This document shows positions 27,251 through 35,142 of a stretch of 64,000 nt of DNA, in pieces. Position 1 is the first letter of the stretch; each line of letters starts with the position of its first letter. This DNA comes from Candidatus Limnocylindrales bacterium (GTDB taxonomy: Bacteria; Moduliflexota; Moduliflexia; Moduliflexales; JAUQPW01): the NCBI GenBank assembly GCA_035559535.1, contig DATMBG010000052.1, forward strand, positions 1 to 64,000. Reading direction: 5' to 3'. A program made the translations under genes and the position numbers. Under the pieces are notes generated by a model. It was given only the letters and a program-made list of their open reading frames with translations, was not told the origin of the DNA and ran no database searches.

Positions 27251-28300
27251 ATGGTAGCAAAGTGCGGAGATTTTAAGCGCAGCTATTCTGAAGACGAGGC
27301 CATCTTCGAGACCCGTTTTGTACGAGCTTGTGTGGTAGGATGGATTATAGTCCTTTTTATTTTTCCGTTTCTTGCCAATAGTTATCTTCTGGATGTAGCC
27401 AATCAAATTGGTGTTGCGATTATCGGTGCCATAGGGTTGAATATCCTGACGGGATTTACCGGTCAGATTTCTATCGGTCATGCGGCTTTTCTTGCTATAG
27501 GTGCCTATACTTCGGCTATTTTAACCTCGAAAGTAGAATTTTCTTTCTGGATTTCACTTCCTCTGGCCGGTTTCATCACCGCTTTAATTGGTATGATTTT
27601 TGGCGTACCTTCCCTGAGACTCAAGGGGTTATATCTGGCCATGGCCACTTTCGCCGCCCATTTTATTACCGAATTTACTATCAATCATTGGGAAAGTCTG
27701 ACCAACGGAACGGCCGGAATCCTGGTTCCTCCTCCGGCTATAGGTACCTTTCAATTTGATACCGATCAACGCATGTACTTTATTATTTTCATCACGGCGA
27801 TTCTGCTAACCTTTTTTGCCAGAAACCTTTTTCGTACAAAAGTAGGTAGGGCCTTTATTGCTATTCGAGATCGAGATATTTCTGCGGCTGTTATGGGGGT
27901 TAATCTATTTAAATATAAGCTGCTGGCTTTTGCCATTAGTTCTTTCTATGCAGGGATCGCAGGCGCTTTACTGGCACACCACCGTAAAATTATCACACCC
28001 GAGAACTTTCCCATTTGGGAGGCTATTCGATATTTGGCTATGATCATCATAGGAGGTCTGGGGAGTATCTTGGGTTCCATTTATGGAGCCATTTTCATGA
28101 TCCTGTTGGATGAGATCCTTAGAAATATCACCACCACCCTAAGTGGCATATTTCCCCATATGGTGGGTTTATTAGCTTCTTTAAGGGAAGGGGTATTCGG
28201 TGTAACGATTATTCTTTTTTTAATTTTTGAACCCGATGGACTCGCAGCACGCTGGTATACCATTCGAAGTTATTGGAAACTCTGGCCGTTTTCATATTAA
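27251..28300 (+). CDS. livM: Branched-chain-type ABC transporter permease LivM
   Basis: Second permease, 349 residues from the ATG at 27251. Characteristic LivM motifs are GLNILTGFTGQISIGHAAF, then GLYLAMATFAAHF, AIRDRDISAAVMGV with FKYKLLAFAISSFYAGIAGAL, and IIGGLGSILGSIYGA. It has about nine membrane segments. The N-terminal 25 residues before the first helix are polar and may be partly untranslated. Genes of the transporter stop here and resume with livK at 38112. Confidence 0.92.
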   Translation: MVAKCGDFKRSYSEDEAIFETRFVRACVVGWIIVLFIFPFLANSYLLDVANQIGVAIIGAIGLNILTGFTGQISIGHAAFLAIGAYTSAILTSKVEFSFWISLPLAGFITALIGMIFGVPSLRLKGLYLAMATFAAHFITEFTINHWESLTNGTAGILVPPPAIGTFQFDTDQRMYFIIFITAILLTFFARNLFRTKVGRAFIAIRDRDISAAVMGVNLFKYKLLAFAISSFYAGIAGALLAHHRKIITPENFPIWEAIRYLAMIIIGGLGSILGSIYGAIFMILLDEILRNITTTLSGIFPHMVGLLASLREGVFGVTIILFLIFEPDGLAARWYTIRSYWKLWPFSY

Positions 28301-28351
28301 ACTTTCCTGACCTTCTGGATTGCCTACTCTTTTTAATTTGAATGAAATTTG

Positions 28352-28380
28352 TTGACAGGTTCCCCCCTGTTTGATAGCGT
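28352..28380 (+). promoter_or_regulatory. Possible promoter ahead of coiled-coil gene
   Basis: TTGACA at 28352-28357 with a weak TAGCGT 17 bases on. The -35 box overlaps a short inverted repeat (ACAGG...CCTGT). If real, it starts a transcript separate from the liv genes. Confidence 0.35.
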
Positions 28381-28493
28381 CTCATCTTAGATGATGCCGT
28401 TCCGGTATCTTCGATTCAGCTACCAGAAAGATAGGTCATAACCAGATTCTGCTGGTTTATGCCTTGATTTAACCAAATAAGGAGGAATTAAGA

Positions 28494-29156
28494 ATGATGT
28501 CCGGATCTACAGGTAAACAGGGAAAAAAAACAGAGAATTCAAACAAGTTAGCCGAAGAGGATACGGTGGATAGACTGGGAAATATCGATCAGATTCGGGA
28601 TATTATTTTCGGTCCTCAATTGCGTGAATATAATCGTCGATTTGAGAAGATAGAAACCAGTCTATCCTCTCTCCAGGAGGAGGTAAGATCTCGTATTGAA
28701 GAAACCAAAAATACCCTATCGGCAGCTTTACGTACGGCCGTTGAATCCCTGGAGAAGAAGATCAGATCTCTTAATGCCAATGCCCAGGAAGAGTGGGGTA
28801 ATCTTCGGCAACAGCTTGAGCATATCGATAGAAAGTTCTCCAATAGCCTCGAAACCCTTAGCGGGGAAGTCGAGGCGAATACCAAATCTCTTCGGGAAGA
28901 TCTTTCACAAACCCGAAGTAAACTTCAGGACGATATTCGAATTCTGAAGACTCAAATCTATGAGGAACTGGATAGACGGCTCTCTCTACTTGGGGATGTT
29001 AAAGTTTCCAGGGATGATATGGCGGAAATTCTCGTTGAGCTTGGGATGAGGCTAAGGGGTGTCGAGTCTTTTTCAGAGCCCGTCATGAAAATTAAAGGAA
29101 CGGAGATCGTTCCTGCCCTGAAAGACGTGGTCCAGTCGGAAACAGAGGATGAATGA
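28494..29156 (+). CDS. Coiled-coil protein, paralogue of the one at 37380
   Basis: A 220-residue, highly charged, almost wholly helical protein. After a short conserved head (IRDIIFGPQLREYNRRFEKI, about 31-50) it is one long coiled coil with heptads and regular Glu/Leu spacing, then a conserved tail (EELDRRLS...RDDMAEILVELGMRL). It has no signal peptide or membrane segment. A strong AAGGAGG site precedes the tandem ATGs. It is clearly paralogous over its length to the protein at 37380-37943. The OmpA-like gene follows, and similar coiled-coil/OmpA gene pairs occur in other bacteria. Biochemical function is unknown; a scaffold role is a guess. Confidence 0.82.
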   Translation: MMSGSTGKQGKKTENSNKLAEEDTVDRLGNIDQIRDIIFGPQLREYNRRFEKIETSLSSLQEEVRSRIEETKNTLSAALRTAVESLEKKIRSLNANAQEEWGNLRQQLEHIDRKFSNSLETLSGEVEANTKSLREDLSQTRSKLQDDIRILKTQIYEELDRRLSLLGDVKVSRDDMAEILVELGMRLRGVESFSEPVMKIKGTEIVPALKDVVQSETEDE

Positions 29157-29247
29157 TGGAGGATGAATGTAAGAACGATGAAGCGGTCCATGAGGAGATT
29201 ATCCCTCTATTTCTCGATTACTTCTACATTCATCGTCCGGGGTTTAG

Positions 29248-30849
29248 ATGGCGATATCAAAGAAAAGGCTATCCTACGGAAATGATCCAAAGAGTCTCCT
29301 CTCTGAAGTTATCGAGGCAGGGGATAACTCTGTAAGCGAGATTGAACGTTTAAGAACTCTACTTATCAAACCGGAGATTCAAGGATTATCTGAATTACGT
29401 CGCCAACTCACACATCTCCAACATCAAATCCAAAATCCCGAGAAGCTTATCCGTTTACTTCTGCCTGTGATTGCAGAACTTTTGAGCCGTAAAGTTGCCG
29501 AGTCGGGAGAACACCTGGCAAGTGTCCTGGCTCCCATTATGGATGAAGCAATACGGAAAAAAATCCAGCAGGATAGAGAGGCTATCACCAAAACTTTAGG
29601 TCCTATCCTCCTGGATGCCCTGAAGGATCAGATTCCATCATCCGAAAGGGAACTCGTTGAAATTTTAACTCCTGTCATCTCGAAAGCCCTTTTCCATCAG
29701 CTTAAGGAATCTTCCTGGGAAATAGTTACGGCTCTCGCCCCGGTCATGGAGGTTAAGATTAAAGAGCAACTGAATTCCCAAAGGGAGGAAATGGTTCATA
29801 CCCTTTATCCGGTTATTGGGCGTGCTACCATTAAATATCTATCTGAGGTACTAAAACATTTTATTCAGGGAGTGAACGAGAGCCTCTATAATTTTTTTTC
29901 AATTAAAAGGAGATCGCAAAAGGCTCGTTCTACATTATCTGAGCCGGATTCCACCTTAGCCGATTCCGGATTCACTTCTGCGCCTTCCCCTTATCCTCTA
30001 CTTATCATCACCTTCGTACTTCTAAGCCTGCTTTTCGTTCCCTGGGGCATATATTGGCAGAAAAACAAAGTGGATCGTTATACCGAAGCTAAAATAGCTG
30101 GAGCTTTAGCTTCGGTTCCCGAGCTGACTCTACATCCTCTTACGGTGAAGGTCTACCGGGATACCTTCAAACTTTCTGGATGGGTTCCCAATGAGTATCT
30201 TCGTTTACGGGCGGAACAGGTGGCCCGGGCAGTTGCTCCGACTTTAAAGCTAAAAAATATGATTCGCGCGGTTCCTGCCGATCCTTTAATTGCAGCGGCT
30301 GAGGTGAAACGGGTAGCTTCTATGGTGAATGAGATTGAAGGTGTCTCTATTTCGGCGAGTTATCGGGATGGTTCTGTAACCATCGAAGGTGTTGTTTTAT
30401 TTCCCATCGAAGAAAGGCTGGTTAAACCCTTTGAGCAAATTCCAGGGATTCGTAGCTTGCAGGTAAATGTCAGGCAGGGAAAACCCGGCCTTACTACCAG
30501 GATTTATTTTGATCCTGCCTCAGCCAGACTGAAGCCTTCCGAACTCGATAAAATAAGTCAGGTCAAGGAGTTTATGGATCAACATCCAAACTGGCGTCTC
30601 AAGATAATAGGCCACACAGATCTTAACGGTCCTATGGAAGGGAAACGTTCCCTGGCCTTGGGTCGGGCTGAGAATGTGAGAAAGGCTCTGATCCATTATG
30701 GAATCGAGGCCGACCGATTGCAGGTCGATGGAATTCCGGAACCGCCTTCCCATCAGGAGGCCGATCAATCCTTAAATCTGGGCAGATGTGTACGCTTTGA
30801 GCCTATAGAGCCGCCAGAGGAGCTGGTTTCGGGTTATCAAAGAAAATAA
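29248..30849 (+). CDS. OmpA-family envelope protein with helical repeat and BON-like region
   Basis: A 533-residue protein. The first 220 residues are a helical region with repeated units of the type LxPVIxxALxxQLxxxxxEIVxxLxPV (LAPIMDEAI, LGPILLDAL, LTPVISKAL, LAPVMEVKI, LYPVIGRAT). A single membrane helix follows (LLIITFVLLSLLFVPWGIYW, about 250-270), then a periplasmic BON-like segment (about 280-400) and a C-terminal OmpA/MotB peptidoglycan-binding domain (IYFDPASARLKPSE... IIGHTD...LGRAENV). The architecture would tie a cytoplasmic helical assembly to the wall across the inner membrane. It follows the coiled-coil gene by 91 bases, a plausible partner. Function unknown. Confidence 0.8.
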   Translation: MAISKKRLSYGNDPKSLLSEVIEAGDNSVSEIERLRTLLIKPEIQGLSELRRQLTHLQHQIQNPEKLIRLLLPVIAELLSRKVAESGEHLASVLAPIMDEAIRKKIQQDREAITKTLGPILLDALKDQIPSSERELVEILTPVISKALFHQLKESSWEIVTALAPVMEVKIKEQLNSQREEMVHTLYPVIGRATIKYLSEVLKHFIQGVNESLYNFFSIKRRSQKARSTLSEPDSTLADSGFTSAPSPYPLLIITFVLLSLLFVPWGIYWQKNKVDRYTEAKIAGALASVPELTLHPLTVKVYRDTFKLSGWVPNEYLRLRAEQVARAVAPTLKLKNMIRAVPADPLIAAAEVKRVASMVNEIEGVSISASYRDGSVTIEGVVLFPIEERLVKPFEQIPGIRSLQVNVRQGKPGLTTRIYFDPASARLKPSELDKISQVKEFMDQHPNWRLKIIGHTDLNGPMEGKRSLALGRAENVRKALIHYGIEADRLQVDGIPEPPSHQEADQSLNLGRCVRFEPIEPPEELVSGYQRK

Positions 30850-31238
30850 CCATGTCCTTGACGCCTCAGAAAATGAACCTTGTTAAAGATCCCAGGGTAG
30901 ATACAACCGACCCCATTGATCGCTAAATCGGGCTTAATGGCGTGATAGATAAAGCAGAAATAAATTTTAAACTCCCCTTTATAGAAAAGCTTCGAAATTT
31001 CGGGGTCTTGTGATAGATTCAAAATCTAAGATCCAAAAGATTTTCACTCTAAAGTAATAAAAATCCTTAGAGGGTAGGGGGGCTATGTGTCTGATAAAAG
31101 GGGAAGAAGGACAATGCCTTTTCTGGTTAAGAATAAGAATCAGATTCCAGGCGGTCCTTGTCGGCATGTTTCAAGAGATGACCTTGTGCCCCAAGGGCCT
31201 TCCTGAAGGATCCTTCTCAAGTTGAGAAGGTATAAGGT
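30850..31238 (+). other. Intergenic region upstream of response-regulator gene
   Basis: 389 bases without a credible gene. The one clear structure is CCTTCTCAA-G-TTGAGAAGG at 31212-31230, a 9-bp inverted repeat ending eight bases before the ATG of the diguanylate cyclase. It could be an operator or sequester the ribosome-binding site (AAGG is inside its right arm). CCTTGTGCCCCAAGG at about 31181-31195 is a second short hairpin. Confidence 0.5.
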
Positions 31239-32270
31239 ATGAGTATACTGATCATCGATGATTCTCAGGAGAGTAGACTCTTGCTCAAATCTATCCTGAA
31301 AGCTGCCGGATATACCGATGTCTTAACCGCCGGATCAGCCCATGAAGCCTTCAAGATTCTGAATTTGGATGGTGAAACAAAAGCCCCGACCCCTATTGAT
31401 TTGATTTTGATGGATATTATGATGCCTGAAATCGATGGAATTGAAGCCTGTAAACGGATCAAGGCAAGGGAACATCTTCGAGATATTCCGATTATTATGA
31501 TTACGGCTCTGACCGATGTAGAAATTCTAAAAACCGCCTTTGCTGCAGGAGCCATGGATTATATAGCTAAACCCCCCAATAAAGTGGAGTTATTGGCGCG
31601 GGTACGCTCTGCTTTAAGACTTAAGCATGAAATGGATGCCCGCAAAGCCCGGGAGCAGGAACTATTGGAAGTAACCCGGCAGCTTGAAGAGGCCAATCAA
31701 ATCCTGTTACGGCTCTCTTCCTTGGATGGATTGACGGGTATTGCGAATCGTCGGCGCTTTGATGAGTTTCTCGATGTGGAGTGGCGGCGGGGTCTCCGGG
31801 AATCTGCCCCGCTCTCTTTAATTATGCTGGATATAGATTTTTTTAAAGCTTATAATGATGCTTACGGTCATCAAGCGGGTGATGATTGTTTGAAGGTTGT
31901 AGCGAATACCTTGAGCAATACGGTGAATCGACCCGGTGATTTGGTAGCCCGCTATGGAGGCGAGGAATTTGCCGTCATTCTACCCCGAACGCATCCAGAA
32001 GGGGCTGTTACTGTAGCAGAACTGTTGCGGGCTAAAGTTGAGGCTTTAAAGATACCCCATTCCCGATCTCGGGTTAGCGACGTGGTAACCATCAGTTTGG
32101 GAGTTTCTACAGTTGTTCCCAGACCGGGTTACTCGACGGCCGCGCTCATTGCCGCAGCCGATCAGGCCCTCTATCAAGCCAAACAAGAAGGTCGTAATCG
32201 GGTAAGGGTCCGATATCCTGCACCTTTCCCTGATTATACACTTCCAGAATCCGGGAAGATAACGCCATGA
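31239..32270 (+). CDS. PleD-like response regulator with diguanylate cyclase (REC-GGDEF)
   Basis: A 343-residue two-domain signalling protein. The receiver domain (1-120) has the acidic pair near 7-8, phospho-acceptor Asp59 in LMDIMMP, Thr89 and Lys111. A coiled-coil linker (about 125-158) leads to a GGDEF domain with an intact active site RYGGEEF (240-244 core), so it should make cyclic di-GMP. RPGD at 231-234, five residues before GGEEF, is the RxxD inhibitory site, so feedback control is expected. Its stop overlaps the HPt gene by four bases, which suggests that HPt passes phosphate to this receiver. Confidence 0.93.
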   Translation: MSILIIDDSQESRLLLKSILKAAGYTDVLTAGSAHEAFKILNLDGETKAPTPIDLILMDIMMPEIDGIEACKRIKAREHLRDIPIIMITALTDVEILKTAFAAGAMDYIAKPPNKVELLARVRSALRLKHEMDARKAREQELLEVTRQLEEANQILLRLSSLDGLTGIANRRRFDEFLDVEWRRGLRESAPLSLIMLDIDFFKAYNDAYGHQAGDDCLKVVANTLSNTVNRPGDLVARYGGEEFAVILPRTHPEGAVTVAELLRAKVEALKIPHSRSRVSDVVTISLGVSTVVPRPGYSTAALIAAADQALYQAKQEGRNRVRVRYPAPFPDYTLPESGKITP

Positions 32271-32596
32271 CCCCAGATGATCCCATAAAACAAAATAAAA
32301 AAATCGTTGTCTATATAGATGCAGAGCTTGAAGAGCTTATCCCTGGCTTCTTTGAGAATAGACGTAATGATATAAAGGCTATCCAGGAAGCTCTGGCAAA
32401 AGGTGACTATGAGACAATAAAAATTTTGGGGCACCGTATGAAAGGTTCTGGAGGAGGTTATGGATTCGACGAGATCAGCCAGATAGGCGGCTTCCTTGAA
32501 CAGGCGGCAAAAAAACAAAATTCACAAGAAATCCAAAAAGGGTTGAATAAGCTTTTAACTTATCTTGAAAATGTGGAAATCGTTTATAAAAATTAA
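32267..32596 (+). CDS. HPt-domain phosphotransfer protein
   Basis: A 109-residue four-helix HPt protein with phospho-His56 in ILGHRMKGSGGGYGF (HxxKG). It overlaps the diguanylate cyclase gene by ATGA, so the two are translationally coupled. It should carry phosphate from a hybrid histidine kinase, not encoded here, to the REC-GGDEF protein. The glycogen phosphorylase gene follows after 69 bases on the same strand. Confidence 0.85.
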   Translation: MTPDDPIKQNKKIVVYIDAELEELIPGFFENRRNDIKAIQEALAKGDYETIKILGHRMKGSGGGYGFDEISQIGGFLEQAAKKQNSQEIQKGLNKLLTYLENVEIVYKN

Positions 32597-32665
32597 TTAA
32601 TATAAGGGAAAAAAGAGATTCCTTTTATCCTTCCAGAGAAGAAAATTCAAAGGAAAGGCTAAAAA

Positions 32666-35140
32666 ATGGGAGAAAGGGATTTCGAAAAAACGACGAACGA
32701 AGTTTCTGATTTTCAAAAATCTATCCGGTATCATCTTAAATATTCACTGGGAAGGAACTGGGAAAAAGCTTCCGGGCATGATCTCTTTATGGCTATTGCT
32801 TTAGCCACTCGAGAGTTAATGATCGACAAAATGATGGAAACCGAAGAGCGCTATCAGAAAGCCGATACGAAAAGGTTGTATTATTTATCCATGGAGTTTC
32901 TTATGGGCCGATCCTTAGGAAATAATCTCTACAATTTGGGGATTTTTGATCTTTGTAAAGAGGCCGCCGAGAAAATGGGGATTGATTTCGAAGAGGTTCT
33001 GGAACGCGGGGAATATGATGCGGCCCTGGGAAATGGGGGCTTAGGTCGTTTAGCGGCTTGCTTTCTGGATTCATTAGCTACTTTGGGGATGCCGGGATAT
33101 GGATATGGAATCAACTACGAGTTTGGTCTTTTTAAACAAGAAATAGAAAACGGTTATCAGAAAGAAAAACCGGATCATTGGCTGAGGGAAAAGACCCCCT
33201 GGCAGATCGAGCGGGCCGATGAAGCCTGTATTATTCCCGTATATGGACGTATCGGTCAGGGACAGGGCCGAAATAGAAGTTATAATAGAAGTTATAAGGT
33301 GATGTGGACCGATTGGAAAACCTTAATCGGTGTTCCATATGATATGCCCATTGTAGGTTATGGGGGCAAGACGGTTAATTTCCTGAGATTGTACTCAGCC
33401 AAATCATCGGATGAGTTTGATATTCAGATATTCAATCGAGGGGATTATTTTAAGGCGGTAGAACAGAAAATCTCTTCGGAAATTGTTTCCAAGGTTCTCT
33501 ATCCTTCAGACTCTGTGGAAGCCGGACGTGAACTTCGTTTGATTCAGGAATATTTCCTGGTAGCCTGTGCAATTCGAGATATTGTTTATAGATATCTAAA
33601 AACCCGCAATACTTTTGATCAGTTTGCTTCCAAGGTAGCCATCCAGCTCAACGATACCCATCCTGCCCTGGCAGTGGCCGAATTAATGCGGATCTTGATA
33701 GATGAATATGATGTACCCTGGGAAAAGGCCTGGGAAATTACTCAGGGAGCCATCGCCTATACGAATCATACCTTACTTCCTGAAGCCCTTGAAAAATGGG
33801 CATTACCCCTGATAGAACGGGTTCTACCCAGACATTTGCAGATTATCTATGAAATCAATCAGCATTTTCTAAAACAGGTAATTTCGGTTTGGCCAAACGA
33901 TACCCATCGGATCAGTCGCATGTCGATCATTGAAGAGGGAGCCCCTAAACAGGTTCGTATGGCTTATCTGGCCATTGTAGGAAGTCATTCGGTCAATGGG
34001 GTTTCGGCCCTGCATTCTGAGCTTATAAAAACATCTTTAGTTCCTGATTTTTATCAACTCTGGCCGGAAAAATTCAATAACAAAACCAATGGAGTCACCC
34101 AACGTCGATGGTTATTGCAGGCGAATCCTTTACTGGCAAGATTGATAACTCACACCCTAGGAGATGACTGGATTACCAATCTGGATAAACTGAAGGATCT
34201 GGAATGTTATGCAGAAGATAAAGGGTTCCAGAGGGAATTTAGAATGATCAAATTAGCCAATAAAGACAGATTGGCAAAGATTATTCAGGACACCACGCAG
34301 ATCCTCGTCGACCCGGATTCCCTCTTCGATATCCAGGCAAAACGCCTGCATGAGTATAAACGTCAACTGTTGAATGTCATGCATATTATTCATCAATATT
34401 TAAGCCTGGTAGAGGATGGAAGAGAGTTAACGGTTCCCAAGACTTATATTTTCTCGGGTAAAGCGGCTCCGGGTTATATAATGGCAAAATTAATCATTAA
34501 ACTCATTCACAATGTCGGTGCGGTGATTAACAAAGACCCTAAGGTTAAAGGACAAATCAAAGTAGTATTTATTCCCGATTATCGGGTTTCGTTAGCTGAA
34601 AAGATCATTCCGGCAGCCGATTTAAGTGAGCAGATCTCCACAGCCGGTAAGGAGGCTTCAGGGACGGGGAATATGAAGTTTGCCATGAACGGAGCCTTAA
34701 CCATCGGAACCCTGGATGGGGCCAACGTGGAGATGCGAGAAGAAATCGGAAAAGAGAATATGTATATATTTGGCTTGACCGCCGAAGAGGTGGATCGGAT
34801 GAGAAAGACCGGTTCTTATAATCCCTGGGATTATTACAACAAGAGTCCGGTTATTCGGCGGGTTATGGAGAGTATCGGCTCGGATAGATTTTGTCCTGGG
34901 GAGCCCGGTCTGTTTCGGCCTATTTATAATAAAATTCTCTATAATGGGGATGAATATTTTCATCTGGCAGACCTGGAATCTTATATTTCAGTCCAGGAGG
35001 AAGCGGCCAAAGAATTTAAAAATCCAGGGCTTTGGACCAGGAAAGCCATCTTAAATGTGGCGCGGATTGGAAAATTCTCCAGTGATCGTACGGTTTCGGA
35101 ATATGCTCAGGAGATATGGGGGATTAAGCCTGTATTGTAG
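32666..35140 (+). CDS. glgP: Glycogen/starch phosphorylase
   Basis: PLP enzyme releasing glucose-1-phosphate from alpha-1,4-glucan ends. Its 824 residues are full length for family GT35. Seen: GNGGLGRLAACFLDS, QLNDTHPALAVAELMR, RLHEYKRQLLN and the PLP-lysine motif EASGTGNMKFAMNGALTIGT. GAAAGG precedes the ATG. GlgX follows after two bases, so phosphorolysis and debranching are coupled. Regulatory N-terminal residues of animal enzymes are absent, as usual in bacteria. Confidence 0.96.
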   Translation: MGERDFEKTTNEVSDFQKSIRYHLKYSLGRNWEKASGHDLFMAIALATRELMIDKMMETEERYQKADTKRLYYLSMEFLMGRSLGNNLYNLGIFDLCKEAAEKMGIDFEEVLERGEYDAALGNGGLGRLAACFLDSLATLGMPGYGYGINYEFGLFKQEIENGYQKEKPDHWLREKTPWQIERADEACIIPVYGRIGQGQGRNRSYNRSYKVMWTDWKTLIGVPYDMPIVGYGGKTVNFLRLYSAKSSDEFDIQIFNRGDYFKAVEQKISSEIVSKVLYPSDSVEAGRELRLIQEYFLVACAIRDIVYRYLKTRNTFDQFASKVAIQLNDTHPALAVAELMRILIDEYDVPWEKAWEITQGAIAYTNHTLLPEALEKWALPLIERVLPRHLQIIYEINQHFLKQVISVWPNDTHRISRMSIIEEGAPKQVRMAYLAIVGSHSVNGVSALHSELIKTSLVPDFYQLWPEKFNNKTNGVTQRRWLLQANPLLARLITHTLGDDWITNLDKLKDLECYAEDKGFQREFRMIKLANKDRLAKIIQDTTQILVDPDSLFDIQAKRLHEYKRQLLNVMHIIHQYLSLVEDGRELTVPKTYIFSGKAAPGYIMAKLIIKLIHNVGAVINKDPKVKGQIKVVFIPDYRVSLAEKIIPAADLSEQISTAGKEASGTGNMKFAMNGALTIGTLDGANVEMREEIGKENMYIFGLTAEEVDRMRKTGSYNPWDYYNKSPVIRRVMESIGSDRFCPGEPGLFRPIYNKILYNGDEYFHLADLESYISVQEEAAKEFKNPGLWTRKAILNVARIGKFSSDRTVSEYAQEIWGIKPVL

Positions 35141-35142
35141 CG

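Noticed and set aside
29153-29335. 60-residue open frame between the coiled-coil and OmpA-like genes
   Set aside because: It overlaps the OmpA-like start by almost 90 bases in another frame and has no recognisable features.
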